Shown here piece by piece: positions 1-6,227 of a stretch of DNA of 21,977 nucleotides. Numbering within the stretch: the first letter of the stretch is position 1; every line of letters begins with the position of its first letter. Where the stretch lies: the NCBI GenBank assembly GCA_030430105.1, contig JAUIFW010000004.1, forward strand, positions 1 through 21,977, given 5' to 3'. This DNA comes from a bacterium. GTDB taxonomy: Bacteria > Patescibacteria > Gracilibacteria > 1-14-2-50-48-13. The notes under the pieces are model-generated. The model searched no databases and was not told where the DNA came from. It saw only the letters and a program-made list of their open reading frames with translations. A program made the position numbers and the translations under genes.

Positions 1-1
1 C

Positions 2-55
2 TATTGGGTTCCTGTGGAGAAGAAGGAGAAGAAAGAACTAAGGAAAGGTGATTGA
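2..55 (+). CDS. Possible 3' end of an upstream gene (partial)
   Basis: The window opens inside a possible reading frame that ends at a TGA at 53-55. The 17 visible residues are very rich in Lys and Glu (core EKKEKKELRKGD), which is typical of a charged cytoplasmic tail. No family can be named from so little sequence, and this could be chance open frame. The first complete gene follows about 50 bases later. Confidence 0.25.
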   Translation, partial: YWVPVEKKEKKELRKGD

Positions 56-106
56 TGTATTCCCATGCTTCTGTAGAGTTTATGTAGTATTGCTCACCCC
101 GCTCAA

Positions 107-385
107 ATGCATCCTCCAGTATTAGAAACTCTTTCCACCTTATCTGATCGGCAAATCCTCGAGCAACAAATACAAACCCTAGAGAATATTCGATGGGAGC
201 TAGAGCAACGTCGTCATAGGGAGCAGAGAGCACGCTGGTGGAATATCGGAAAAAGCATCTTGAAATATGCTCTTATCATAGGCTTGGCCTGGTATGTAAC
301 TTCTACGCTTCAAGGTGCCTTTGATTCAGTTCGTGCGAGTATACCAGCGCTTCCAGAAGTGGACTTGAGCGGGATAGGTCTATAG
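107..385 (+). CDS. Small single-pass membrane protein with N-terminal coiled coil
   Basis: This 92-residue protein has a charged, Glu/Arg/Gln-rich helical N-terminal half (about residues 10-48) that looks like a short coiled coil. One hydrophobic segment follows (about 50-70, core YALIIGLAWYVTS), then a short Pro-containing tail. I recognise no family. The likely topology is one membrane helix with a cytoplasmic coiled coil. No Shine-Dalgarno site precedes the ATG. The stop overlaps the stop of the convergent GIY-YIG gene inside a 12-bp palindrome. Amino-acid composition looks real, but function is unknown. Confidence 0.6.
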   Translation: MHPPVLETLSTLSDRQILEQQIQTLENIRWELEQRRHREQRARWWNIGKSILKYALIIGLAWYVTSTLQGAFDSVRASIPALPEVDLSGIGL

Positions 386-388
386 ACC
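377..388. repeat. 12-bp perfect palindrome holding two convergent stop codons
   Basis: GGTCTATAGACC is self-complementary. It contains the TAG of the forward membrane-protein gene (383-385) and the TAG of the reverse GIY-YIG gene (380-382). It may be a minimal joint 3' end, but there is no adjoining T tract and it could be coincidence. Confidence 0.5.
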
Positions 389-625
389 TCCATGCAATAA
401 TCGCTCTTTCTGGTCTCTAGAATATCGCTTGAGCTTCCATTCACGGCTCATGGCTTCGGACTTTGTTGAGTATGCCTCATGGTATACAAACCTTACAGGA
501 AGTCTGGCTCGTGTATATTTAGCGCCTTTTCCCTCATTATGCATCTTCTCTCGTAAGGAGAGGTTATTGGTGTACCCCACATAAAGGGTTTGGTCACTGC
601 AGCGGGCGAGATAGACGTAGTGCAT
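380..625 (-). CDS. GIY-YIG domain protein (UPF0213-like)
   Basis: This 81-residue protein is a stand-alone GIY-YIG nuclease-fold domain. The N-terminus has the signature in the form YVYLARCSDQTLYVGYTNN, followed by the conserved KGAKYT and R-P-V pattern and an E-A-x-x-R-E-x-x-K-K-like segment (SREWKLKRYS). This matches the short UPF0213/YhbQ-type proteins, usually 80-100 residues. Their biological role is unsettled; they are presumed to act on nucleic acid. The start has only a pyrimidine-rich upstream stretch and no Shine-Dalgarno site. The gene converges with the preceding membrane-protein gene. Confidence 0.88.
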   Translation of the reverse strand: MHYVYLARCSDQTLYVGYTNNLSLREKMHNEGKGAKYTRARLPVRFVYHEAYSTKSEAMSREWKLKRYSRDQKERLLHGGL

Positions 626-703
626 AGAGGAAGAGGAGGGAATGACAAGTGTGAAGGAAGTATACTACAAAGGTAGGACGTAAAGAAACAAGGTAAGAGA
701 TAG

Positions 704-731
704 TTGACAAAAACATAAAATGTATAAAAAT
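704..731 (+). promoter_or_regulatory. Promoter of the AT-rich orphan gene
   Basis: A perfect -35 box TTGACA lies at 704-709. The following sequence is so A/T-rich that several -10 choices exist; AAAAAT at 726-731 gives a 16-bp spacer, and TATAAA at 723-728 sits closer. A strong Shine-Dalgarno site follows (AAGGAGG). Confidence 0.55.
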
Positions 732-757
732 AAATATAAGAAAAAAGGAGGAATAGC

Positions 758-1249
758 ATGCTGAAAACGAAGAAATCGAGACTGTGTGTTTCAGTTGTAT
801 CGATAGATACCATGGAGTATTACAATCAAAGGTTTGGGAAACCCTATGTCTCTATAGGGGCAGCTCCTTGGACAGAACTTATGGTGAGTGAAATATATGC
901 GGACCTTTGGATATCGAAATTACTGCAAAGCGCCGCAAATATTGGCGTACATAACCAGTCTGATCTATGGGTGCCAGAGAGTTGTGGTGAGCTCATAGGG
1001 CCTGGTGAATGTATGCTCAAGGATGAGTATCTGTTCGCAGAATTTATCTCCAAGGAACCTCTACGCATTGAGTTCTCCTTAAAAAATCAAACTTACTCCC
1101 TTTGTAAAATAAGGGGGAAACGACATATCCGCACTATGCTTGGCTCGATTATTGGTCCAAACAGAAGTGAATATGAAGCACTCAGAGCATACTGGCTCAC
1201 CTATCCATGGATTGTGTCAGCCTCCTCATACGAGGAGTGCATCCTCTGA
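758..1249 (+). CDS. Hypothetical protein, AT-rich orphan with own promoter, SD and terminator
   Basis: This 163-residue soluble protein matches no family I recognise. It is a mixed alpha/beta sequence with Trp- and Cys-containing patches (PWTELM, DLWVPESCGE, YWLTYPWI) and no membrane segment or signal peptide. It is expressed as a single unit: a TTGACA promoter element, an excellent Shine-Dalgarno site (AAGGAGG, about 9 nt before the ATG), and an intrinsic terminator just after the stop. This architecture matches the island genes further on and differs from the adjacent housekeeping-like genes, which lack SD sites. It may therefore be a separately acquired gene. Confidence 0.75.
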   Translation: MLKTKKSRLCVSVVSIDTMEYYNQRFGKPYVSIGAAPWTELMVSEIYADLWISKLLQSAANIGVHNQSDLWVPESCGELIGPGECMLKDEYLFAEFISKEPLRIEFSLKNQTYSLCKIRGKRHIRTMLGSIIGPNRSEYEALRAYWLTYPWIVSASSYEECIL

Positions 1250-1262
1250 GTACAAAACATGC

Positions 1263-1288
1263 AAGACTGCCACTTGGCAGTCTTTTTT
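1263..1288 (+). terminator. Intrinsic terminator of the orphan gene
   Basis: A 9-bp stem (AAGACTGCC / GGCAGTCTT) with an ACTT loop is followed by a run of T. It starts 13 nt after the stop of the 758-1249 gene. The stop codon of the convergent 2H phosphoesterase gene lies in the T tract. Confidence 0.9.
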
Positions 1289-1826
1289 ATGGCAGGAGAA
1301 TATGATGATTGGAAGCAGCATTTACTTGCTCAGGAACTTCCTGGTCAAACATGAGACAGAGAACTTTGGTAACCTGAAAGATGACGGGCTGCTTTTCCAT
1401 CGCTGGCAGCAGATCCGAAAGTTTCGCAGCCGGAACATTCTGCGCAACCGTAGCATGGGGCCAGTAGTCCAGGTCGTAGTTTTTGCGCTCAGGGTACAGG
1501 AAAGGGAGGGCGTGAAGTTCATCTACAAGGAATTCTTGGAGATCTCGAATGCTAGGTGACTCCAGTCCAAGCATGAGGAGGCTCCCCTGAGAAGAGCTCG
1601 TGGTTTTTACCCCAGATTGCCTGAGAATGAGCGGAAGGTTAGTTTCCAGCTCTTCTACGTGTGCCTTTACGCTCGCATAGACATCCTGAAGTTCATCCTC
1701 TTCACCGTTCCTCGCCTGGGTTAGGGTGATATGAGGAAATATAGATACAGGGTGCTCCTCCGAAAGAGTGGTAAACCATTCTGGAGGAGAAAGGGGTTTT
1801 AGGTCTGTGACGAATTGGATGTGCAT
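1287..1826 (-). CDS. 2'-5' RNA ligase / 2H phosphoesterase family protein
   Basis: This 179-residue protein has the two H-x-T motifs that define the 2H phosphoesterase fold: PHIT at about residue 32 and PHAT in the second half (WPHATVAQ). Length and spacing fit the LigT/ThpR-type family, whose members hydrolyse or transfer 2',3'-cyclic phosphates on RNA or nucleotides. Which reaction this one performs cannot be told from sequence. There is no Shine-Dalgarno site before the ATG, as with other core-type genes here. The 3' end abuts the terminator of the convergent orphan gene. Confidence 0.85.
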   Translation of the reverse strand: MHIQFVTDLKPLSPPEWFTTLSEEHPVSIFPHITLTQARNGEEDELQDVYASVKAHVEELETNLPLILRQSGVKTTSSSQGSLLMLGLESPSIRDLQEFLVDELHALPFLYPERKNYDLDYWPHATVAQNVPAAKLSDLLPAMEKQPVIFQVTKVLCLMFDQEVPEQVNAASNHHILLP

Positions 1827-1856
1827 AGGCGGAAGCAGATAGCTATATAGTGCTGC

Positions 1857-1976
1857 TTATTTCTTGGGGGTTTGATTCTTTGTCACAAGCCAGATAAATA
1901 TTCCTAAACAAACAAGAAAAAACCCAATACCATAGGGTGACATCCAAGCAAGGGGTGTGGTGAAGGTTTGTAGCAT
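1857..1976 (-). CDS. 39-residue single-pass membrane peptide
   Basis: A short open frame encodes 39 residues with one clear hydrophobic helix (about 16-33, core GIGFFLVCLGIFIWLV) flanked by a short polar N-terminus and a Lys-rich tail (TKNQTPKK). That positive-inside arrangement is typical of real small membrane proteins. It fills an otherwise empty gap between the 2H phosphoesterase and CYTH genes and lies on the same strand as both. No convincing Shine-Dalgarno site is visible. No family assignment is possible, and some risk remains that this is a chance frame. Confidence 0.5.
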   Translation of the reverse strand: MLQTFTTPLAWMSPYGIGFFLVCLGIFIWLVTKNQTPKK

Positions 1977-2129
1977 GTTGCATGCAGTAAGAGTATATGT
2001 GGCTAGCTTACCCTTTTGGGGTGAAGAAGTAAATACAAGGCATAGGCGTTATTTGTAAAGGAGAAGTAGTATCTTGAAGAACCCACACAGCAACCATTTA
2101 GAAGAGTGGATCAGTATGAAGTTAAGTTG

Positions 2130-2723
2130 TTAATTCCTATTTTGAAACGGAGGCTTCGCAAACGTACAAAAGGCAAGTCCCTCCCTTACGGTTTCACGGT
2201 CCAAACTGTGTAGCTGCATATAGATGTCCTCTACAGAGCTGACAATCCTATCCTCCCACTGAAACCCAAGGAGTACTGCCGTGCGTTCAAGCGCAGCGAT
2301 ATCAGGAGCCTCAATCTCAATATACGGGTCCAGGCCTGGCCAGGTATCTATTTCGATGTCCACATCTCCCAGCTTCCAGCTCTCTCTTTTTGTCTCTTGC
2401 TCATTGGTCTTGGTTAGACCAGCTTGCTCCAGGATTTTTAGGGTCGTCTGATACTCTGAGACGGTCACAACGAGCTCCAAATTATCATGTGGGTCACCAT
2501 CGACTACCGTGTGCTTCTTTGCGCTTAAGGTAACAGTGCCACCTTCATCCCGTACTCGTATATAGTCCGCGTCTAGCAAGTTGTTCTTCTCCTTACCAAA
2601 AAGGCTACGCATCATGGTTCTCTCTGGCGTGGCTACATGTGCACCCACGTTTGAAAGGTGCGTCCTCATCTCACTGATAGACGTATGCGTAATGAGAAAT
2701 TTTGCTTCGATTTCGCTCTTCAT
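2130..2723 (-). CDS. CYTH domain protein (class IV adenylate cyclase / triphosphatase-like)
   Basis: This 197-residue protein begins with the CYTH signature E-x-E-x-K (KSEIEAKF, residues 2-9). It continues with the paired basic substrate residues (YIRVRDEG), a strand ending in TLSAKK, and the acidic metal-binding strands near the C-terminus (VDIEIDTWPGLDPYIEIEAPD region). The fold is a beta-tunnel that binds triphosphate or polyphosphate with divalent metal. Known members are adenylate cyclase CyaB, thiamine triphosphatase and inorganic triphosphatases; the exact substrate here is open. The frame extends upstream to 2774, but only the chosen start places the EIEAK motif at the N-terminus as in the family, and the longer version would run into a hairpin. 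Confidence 0.85.
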   Translation of the reverse strand: MKSEIEAKFLITHTSISEMRTHLSNVGAHVATPERTMMRSLFGKEKNNLLDADYIRVRDEGGTVTLSAKKHTVVDGDPHDNLELVVTVSEYQTTLKILEQAGLTKTNEQETKRESWKLGDVDIEIDTWPGLDPYIEIEAPDIAALERTAVLLGFQWEDRIVSSVEDIYMQLHSLDRETVREGLAFCTFAKPPFQNRN

Positions 2724-2773
2724 GCTCGTGATTATGATACCTTCCCACCTTACGTAAATGCTATGAAATAGCA

Positions 2774-2788
2774 ATCCCCACAGGGGAT
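2774..2788. other. Hairpin between two reverse-strand genes
   Basis: ATCCCC-ACA-GGGGAT forms a 6-bp stem with a 3-nt loop. It lies just past the stop of the acylphosphatase-like gene and upstream of the CYTH gene. The T-rich stretch following it on the reverse strand is weak, so it is at best an imperfect terminator. Confidence 0.4.
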
Positions 2789-2805
2789 ACCAAAGCTTGT
2801 TTAGG

Positions 2806-3114
2806 CTAGAGCTCGTACCTCGATGCTATGTTTACCTTTAACTTAGACAAAACAGGATTGGGCACGTCCTCTTGCATAAGTGTAACGGTTGCAGAGAGTA
2901 TGGAGTGCAAGTATTCCAAGACAAATGTCACATCCTGAGAGCGAAGCACTGCAAATCTGACAGTATTGTCTGCATCGGAAGCATTTTCACAGAGAAAGCT
3001 TGTGTGCCTATCCAGAGCTAGTTTCCGTAGCCTACCGCGAAGCATGACCCCATGGATGGGAGCATCACTTTGAATTTCGTAGATATCCCAAGTTAGCAGT
3101 TGTGGGTGAGACAT
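2806..3114 (-). CDS. Acylphosphatase-like protein
   Basis: This 102-residue protein is close to the usual acylphosphatase length of about 90-100. The segment HGVMLR (residues 21-26) resembles the phosphate-binding QGVxFR loop. Asn44 (in CENAS) lies exactly 18 residues after Arg26, the same spacing as the catalytic Arg23/Asn41 pair in muscle-type acylphosphatase. The rest of the sequence is divergent: the glycines of the usual GRVQG and GWV.N patterns are partly lost. The call is therefore a fold prediction with plausible catalytic residues, not a firm enzyme assignment. There is no Shine-Dalgarno site; TTATAG occurs just before the ATG. Confidence 0.5.
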   Translation of the reverse strand: MSHPQLLTWDIYEIQSDAPIHGVMLRGRLRKLALDRHTSFLCENASDADNTVRFAVLRSQDVTFVLEYLHSILSATVTLMQEDVPNPVLSKLKVNIASRYEL

Positions 3115-3220
3115 GGTCTATAACAGTAAATAGGATGGCGCACATGATAGCTGCTAGTAGATACAAAGTCTACAAATGTGCAATTTTGAAGGTGATACAT
3201 TTGTGGTGCCCTATTAGTTC

Positions 3221-3250
3221 AAAAATAAAACAGACCAATAAATGGGTCTG
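3221..3250 (-). terminator. Intrinsic terminator for the interrupted reverse-strand gene
   Basis: On the reverse strand a CAGACC / GGTCTG stem with an 8-nt loop (3231-3250) is followed by a U-rich tract (TTTTATTTTT). It lies about 20 bp beyond the stop of the 3273-3629 frame, which supports that frame having been a real gene. Confidence 0.75.
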
Positions 3251-3272
3251 TCTACTTCTATGCGCATAGAAT

Positions 3273-3629
3273 CTAATCCACGACGGTTTCTGTTTCGACT
3301 CTCTGAGGGTGGAGCTTAATCTTGAGGTAATGCTCTAGTACATTCGCATATGCATCTACCTGCCCAAGTTCAAACTCGGGTAAGTAATTATATAATGGGT
3401 TGCATTTATATGCTACTAAGAATTCATACCCGTTCTTGAAAACCTCTTTTAGTAGATTCAGAGTATCGCCCTTGAGGAATATATCTTGATCCTCCTATAT
3501 CAGAAGGGAGCTAATATCTGAAATTCCACCCACTACCTGCTTGCAACGAATAGGTATAGGAACGCCCTTTGCCGACTTCAACTGCTCAATTCTAACGATG
3601 TGAGACAAAATTAAATTCATCAATACCAT
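3273..3629 (-). pseudogene. Interrupted hypothetical gene with in-frame TAG
   Basis: A reverse-strand frame runs 118 codons from an ATG at 3627-3629, preceded by GAGGT 7 nt upstream, to a TAG at 3273-3275. It is broken by a TAG at 3495-3497. Both halves look like real protein: the first has 44 residues (core VRIEQLKSAKGVPIPIRCKQ), the second 73 (core YEFLVAYKCNPLYNYLPEFE). A TTGACA box upstream and an intrinsic terminator downstream bracket the whole frame. The internal TAG is embedded in AGGAGG, so an alternative reading is two small genes, the second lacking a normal start codon (an ATA lies 8 nt after the SD). I recognise no family. Neither half was long enough to be obvious on its own. 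Confidence 0.65.
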
Positions 3630-3655
3630 GTGAGTAACCTCATTTCTGTATTGGT

Positions 3656-3686
3656 TGTATGATGATTAATTGAGAAGTTTTGTCAA
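3656..3686 (-). promoter_or_regulatory. Promoter of the interrupted gene
   Basis: A perfect -35 TTGACA lies on the reverse strand at 3681-3686. A loose -10 (TCATAC or CATACA, 3656-3662) follows at 18-19 bp. It diverges from the PurZ-like gene promoter. Confidence 0.5.
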
Positions 3687-3757
3687 TATGGTGATGGTAC
3701 GGTACAAGCGTGTTCAGAATCCTGTGTAGTCTAGTCTATTAATAATTGAGGATGATG

Positions 3758-3788
3758 TTTACAAATTTCAAAATAAGCTAAGTATATA
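3758..3788 (+). promoter_or_regulatory. Promoter and strong SD of the PurZ-like gene
   Basis: TTTACA at 3758-3763 and TATATA at 3783-3788 are separated by 19 bp, slightly long for sigma70. A near-perfect Shine-Dalgarno site, AAAGGAGG at about 3799-3806, lies 7 nt before the ATG at 3814. Confidence 0.5.
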
Positions 3789-3813
3789 AGCAATACAGAA
3801 AGGAGGCGTAGCA

Positions 3814-4926
3814 ATGCTTGGCCAAGGAAAGTTGATTGTAGTGATTGGACTACAGTTTGGGTCTGAAGGGAAAGGAGCTATTACAGACTATTATTCGCCA
3901 ATATTATCTGGCGGGATTAGAGTTGGTGCTGCTAACGCAGGACATACAGCCTATTTTAAAGGGAAACCTTATGTGATGAGGCAACTACCAGCAGTTTGGA
4001 TGAATCCAGTTGCATCTTTATTCATCGGACGATCAGCAATTATTAGTCTGGATGTCTTGTTGAACGAAATTGAATGGGTACATGCCTTGGTTCCTGTGAA
4101 GCATCGTCTGTATATAGATGGTGACGCTTTTGTGACTACTGAGAAAGCAAAGGCGTTAGAAAGGAATCTAACTCTTGAGTCTTCCATTAGCAGTACATCT
4201 TCAAAGGCAAACCTAGGAATAGGAACTACTCAAGCTCTAAAAGTCCTAAGGGTAGATGGATTTGTGAAAGCAAAAGACGTTCCAGAGTTGAAGCCATATA
4301 TTAGAGATACTTCAGTAATGATCTATCAATGGCTATCTGAAGGACAGTATCTTCTTCTAGAAGGTACACAGGGGCACAGTCTAAGTATTGAGTTTGGGCT
4401 ATACCCATTTGTAACTAGTAGAGATACAACAGCTGCAAACCTTGCGAGTTCTGTTGGGTTACCTCTCCATAGGGATGATGTTTTTCGGACTCATGTAATT
4501 GGAGTGATGAGAACATTTCCTATCCGAGTGGCTGGAAATAGCGGTCCATTCTACGAGGATTCTAAGGAAGTTACATGGCAATATGTCTCCAAGTTTGCTA
4601 GTCGTCAGATGACCAAGAGGGCTAAGATTAGGGAGTTCACGTCCGTTACAGGAGCAGAGCGTCGAGTCGCCACAATTAGTTTAAAGCAAATTAATGAAGC
4701 TATTCGGATTAATGGTGTGGACGAAATTGCAGGTACTTTTCTAGATTATCTAGACTATAGGCATCACAATGATGCTGATAGTATTGGATATATGGCAGAA
4801 GCTTTCTGTGATACAATAGAAAGACAAACAGGAGTTTCAGTTGGCCTAGTTAAAAACGGGCCAATGACGATACATGATACTAATTGGTATCGTGCTAATC
4901 ATTGTCGGAAACTCAGATATTGGTAG
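3814..4926 (+). CDS. Adenylosuccinate synthetase homologue of PurZ type (catalytic Asp replaced by Ser)
   Basis: This 370-residue protein is a short-form PurA-family ligase, the size of archaeal PurA and phage PurZ rather than the usual bacterial 430. Visible motifs are the P-loop LQFGSEGKG (residues 13-21), NAGHT with the catalytic His at 44, the EGTQGHSLS loop, TSRDTTA, and an Arg-rich FTSVTGAERR near the nucleotide site. PurA has an invariant Asp in its GDEGKG loop, the catalytic base acting on IMP. Here that residue is Ser17. The same Asp-to-Ser/Gly change is the hallmark of PurZ, which couples dGMP with aspartate to make the 2-aminoadenine precursor in Z-genome phages. I infer a PurZ-like substrate, but this is unproven. 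The gene is AT-rich with its own promoter, SD and terminator. No other Z-pathway gene (MazG-like MazZ, HD-domain DatZ, DpoZ) is in view. Confidence 0.9.
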   Translation: MLGQGKLIVVIGLQFGSEGKGAITDYYSPILSGGIRVGAANAGHTAYFKGKPYVMRQLPAVWMNPVASLFIGRSAIISLDVLLNEIEWVHALVPVKHRLYIDGDAFVTTEKAKALERNLTLESSISSTSSKANLGIGTTQALKVLRVDGFVKAKDVPELKPYIRDTSVMIYQWLSEGQYLLLEGTQGHSLSIEFGLYPFVTSRDTTAANLASSVGLPLHRDDVFRTHVIGVMRTFPIRVAGNSGPFYEDSKEVTWQYVSKFASRQMTKRAKIREFTSVTGAERRVATISLKQINEAIRINGVDEIAGTFLDYLDYRHHNDADSIGYMAEAFCDTIERQTGVSVGLVKNGPMTIHDTNWYRANHCRKLRYW

Positions 4927-4950
4927 ACCTATGCAAATAGGTCTTTTTTT
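4925..4950 (+). terminator. Intrinsic terminator overlapping the stop codon of the PurZ-like gene
   Basis: AGACCTAT-GCAA-ATAGGTCT forms an 8-bp stem with a GNRA-type loop, followed by seven T. The last two bases of the TAG stop codon lie in the stem. Confidence 0.92.
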
Positions 4951-5066
4951 AAAGCCTTTGTTGTGAAATCTATATATTGAGAAGCTAAATTCAGGATGGG
5001 GTACTCAGCTGGGAATGTATAAGAATAAAATAGCCTTCTATAGATGGTAGTATACCACCTAAAAGC

Positions 5067-5096
5067 TTGACTAATAGTAAAATAAATTAATAATAT
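5067..5096 (+). promoter_or_regulatory. Promoter of the cupin gene
   Basis: TTGACT (5067-5072) and TAATAT (5091-5096) are 18 bp apart, a good sigma70-type promoter. The AAAGGA Shine-Dalgarno site follows at about 5103-5108. Confidence 0.7.
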
Positions 5097-5117
5097 AAAA
5101 AAGAAAGGATCAGTATT

Positions 5118-5501
5118 ATGCATACACATGAGAAAATTTTGACCAGCCTAGAGTGGGATGGGCAAGAAGAAGTGGAAAATGGGTTTCTAAAGTATTTACT
5201 AGTTAGATCAGGAGAAGGTGTAGTGGAGTTTTTGCATCTCGAAAGTGGTGCAAAGTTACCTCTACATAAGCATGAACACAGTAGTGCCATGATATATGTT
5301 CTCGAAGGTTGTGGAAAAGCAATCGTAGGTGTAGATAAACCAACTCCTCCAGTTTCGTATAAGAAGGGGGACTCGTTCTTTATACCTGCGACGCATTGGC
5401 ATGAGTTTTTTGCCACATCAACAACTGTCCTGCTGGCAGTGCAGGACAAAAGCACTGAGTACGATACAATCCTCTATAGTTCCAGTTCGAACTTGGGATA
5501 A
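5118..5501 (+). CDS. Cupin domain protein
   Basis: This 127-residue protein is a single small beta-barrel cupin. Motif 1 appears as LPLHKHEHSSAMIYVLEG, giving the His-x-His metal ligands and a Glu further on. Motif 2 appears as KKGDSFFIPATHWHEF, with its conserved Gly-Asp, Pro and His. Such proteins bind a divalent metal and act as isomerases, dioxygenases or sugar or ligand sensors; nothing here picks one. The gene is monocistronic, with a good promoter, SD and terminator, and sits directly upstream of the first 123-bp repeat. It may be the cargo of the first repeat-delimited unit. It shares AT-rich composition with the PurZ-like gene but has its own promoter. Confidence 0.88.
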   Translation: MHTHEKILTSLEWDGQEEVENGFLKYLLVRSGEGVVEFLHLESGAKLPLHKHEHSSAMIYVLEGCGKAIVGVDKPTPPVSYKKGDSFFIPATHWHEFFATSTTVLLAVQDKSTEYDTILYSSSSNLG

Positions 5502-5521
5502 GCCAACAAAATGAAAAATTT

Positions 5522-5549
5522 GACCATCATTGTAAGATGGTCTTTTTTT
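5522..5549 (+). terminator. Intrinsic terminator of the cupin gene
   Basis: GACCATC / GATGGTC form a 7-bp stem with a 7-nt loop, followed by seven T. It ends 13 nt before repeat copy A begins. Confidence 0.9.
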
Positions 5550-5562
5550 AATCTAGGGTTAC

Positions 5563-5685
5563 GAGACACCAGACGGTAGGTACATTCAGTTTTAGGTCGG
5601 GGTAGAGATGCAAAAGAGGCACTACTACAAAGATTTGGGGAGAAGGATGCACACGGTGGAGGAGGCGTATTTGGTGGAGGTGTAG
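5563..5685 (+). repeat. 123-bp coding repeat, copy A
   Basis: This is the first of five same-orientation copies. Read in frame from 5563 it gives 41 codons ending in TAG at 5683-5685, with the shared motifs GRYIQF, RHYYKDLG and VEEAYLVEV. Copy A carries an in-frame TAG at 5593-5595, replacing an Arg codon present in B, C, D and E. It has no start codon of its own. It lies between the cupin terminator and the terminator of the reverse-strand SemiSWEET gene. Confidence 0.95.
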
Positions 5686-5694
5686 CTACTTATC

Positions 5695-5715
5695 AAAAAA
5701 AAGCGGCAATGCCGC
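5695..5715 (-). terminator. Intrinsic terminator of the SemiSWEET gene
   Basis: On the reverse strand GCGGC-ATT-GCCGC is followed by eight T (5695-5702), starting one base after the stop codon. It lies 10 bp from the end of repeat A. Confidence 0.9.
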
Positions 5716-5716
5716 C

Positions 5717-5986
5717 TTAAGCTCTATTCTTTCTGTATAGCCAGAATTGGTAAATGATAACGCTTGAAAGGATCACACCTGGTGCTTGTCCCATAACAAG
5801 GTTATAGTCTGGTTTTGTGAGTCCATACGTAGTCCAAAGGGAATAGCTGATCAATGCTGGACCAATAAGACCAAGAGAAATGCCCTGTGTGCTCTTTAGT
5901 TTATAGTTTTTTCGTATTTGCATTGGAAGGCCAATACAAGAAATAGTGATAGAAGCTATTGCCGCCAATATTCCAATTATTTGCAT
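5717..5986 (-). CDS. SemiSWEET / PQ-loop family sugar transporter
   Basis: This 89-residue protein has three membrane helices: about residues 3-20, 38-55 and 65-83. The first ends in the PQ-loop-type motif GLPMQIRKNYKLKSTQGIS, and conserved Asn and Trp residues follow in the middle helix region (SYSLWTTYG). Length and layout match bacterial SemiSWEETs, which dimerise to move sugars across the inner membrane. The ATG at 5984-5986 is chosen because an AAAGGTGG Shine-Dalgarno site sits 6 nt upstream; an in-frame TTG immediately before it is less likely. The gene is oriented against the repeats and is bracketed by copies A and B. Confidence 0.88.
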   Translation of the reverse strand: MQIIGILAAIASITISCIGLPMQIRKNYKLKSTQGISLGLIGPALISYSLWTTYGLTKPDYNLVMGQAPGVILSSVIIYQFWLYRKNRA

Positions 5987-6015
5987 CAAAATCCACCTTT
6001 CTTTTATTTAGGGAA

Positions 6016-6043
6016 TTTATAGTGAAAATGTGATAAATGTCAA
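6016..6043 (-). promoter_or_regulatory. Promoter of the SemiSWEET gene
   Basis: On the reverse strand a perfect TTGACA (6038-6043) and TATAAA (6016-6021) are separated by 16 bp. The -35 box begins only 8 bp from the start of repeat copy B, so the full expression unit fits between two repeats. Confidence 0.8.
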
Positions 6044-6051
6044 TGTGTGAC

Positions 6052-6174
6052 GAGACACCAGACAGTAGGTACATTCAGTTTCGCGTTGGTGTGGAGATGC
6101 AAAAAAGGCACTACTACAAAGATTTAGGTAGTAGGATGCATACGGTAGAGGAGGCGTATTTGGTGGAGGTGTAG
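6052..6174 (+). repeat. 123-bp coding repeat, copy B (intact frame)
   Basis: The 41-codon frame is uninterrupted and ends in TAG at 6172-6174. Compared by hand with copy E it has 17 differences: 12 at third, 3 at second and 2 at first codon positions, with no indels. This pattern shows past selection on the encoded peptide. The repeat separates the SemiSWEET and NUDIX units. Confidence 0.95.
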
Positions 6175-6198
6175 TCAGTTCAGAAACATACTGTACTA

Positions 6199-6204
6199 TA
6201 TAAT
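6199..6204 (+). promoter_or_regulatory. -10 box for the NUDIX gene
   Basis: A perfect TATAAT lies 25 bp after repeat B. No strong -35 is visible. Transcription would start near 6211, so the start codon must be the ATG at 6216 or 6228, not the upstream TTG at 6204. Confidence 0.55.
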
Positions 6205-6227
6205 TGAATTATGAAATGACTATTTTT

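Noticed and set aside
493..813. Reverse-strand open frame with hydrophobic stretch
   Set aside because: It overlaps the GIY-YIG gene and the promoter and start of the orphan gene; its hydrophobicity comes from reading A/T-rich promoter DNA.
3495..3497. TAG reassigned to an amino acid genome-wide
   Set aside because: TAG ends other credible genes here (for example the PurZ-like gene and the tsaB frame), so a general reassignment is unlikely; the internal TAGs are local events.
4929..5129. Reverse-strand 66-codon frame between the PurZ-like and cupin genes
   Set aside because: It covers a terminator and the cupin promoter, has no SD site, and its hydrophobic start looks like translated A/T-rich regulatory DNA.
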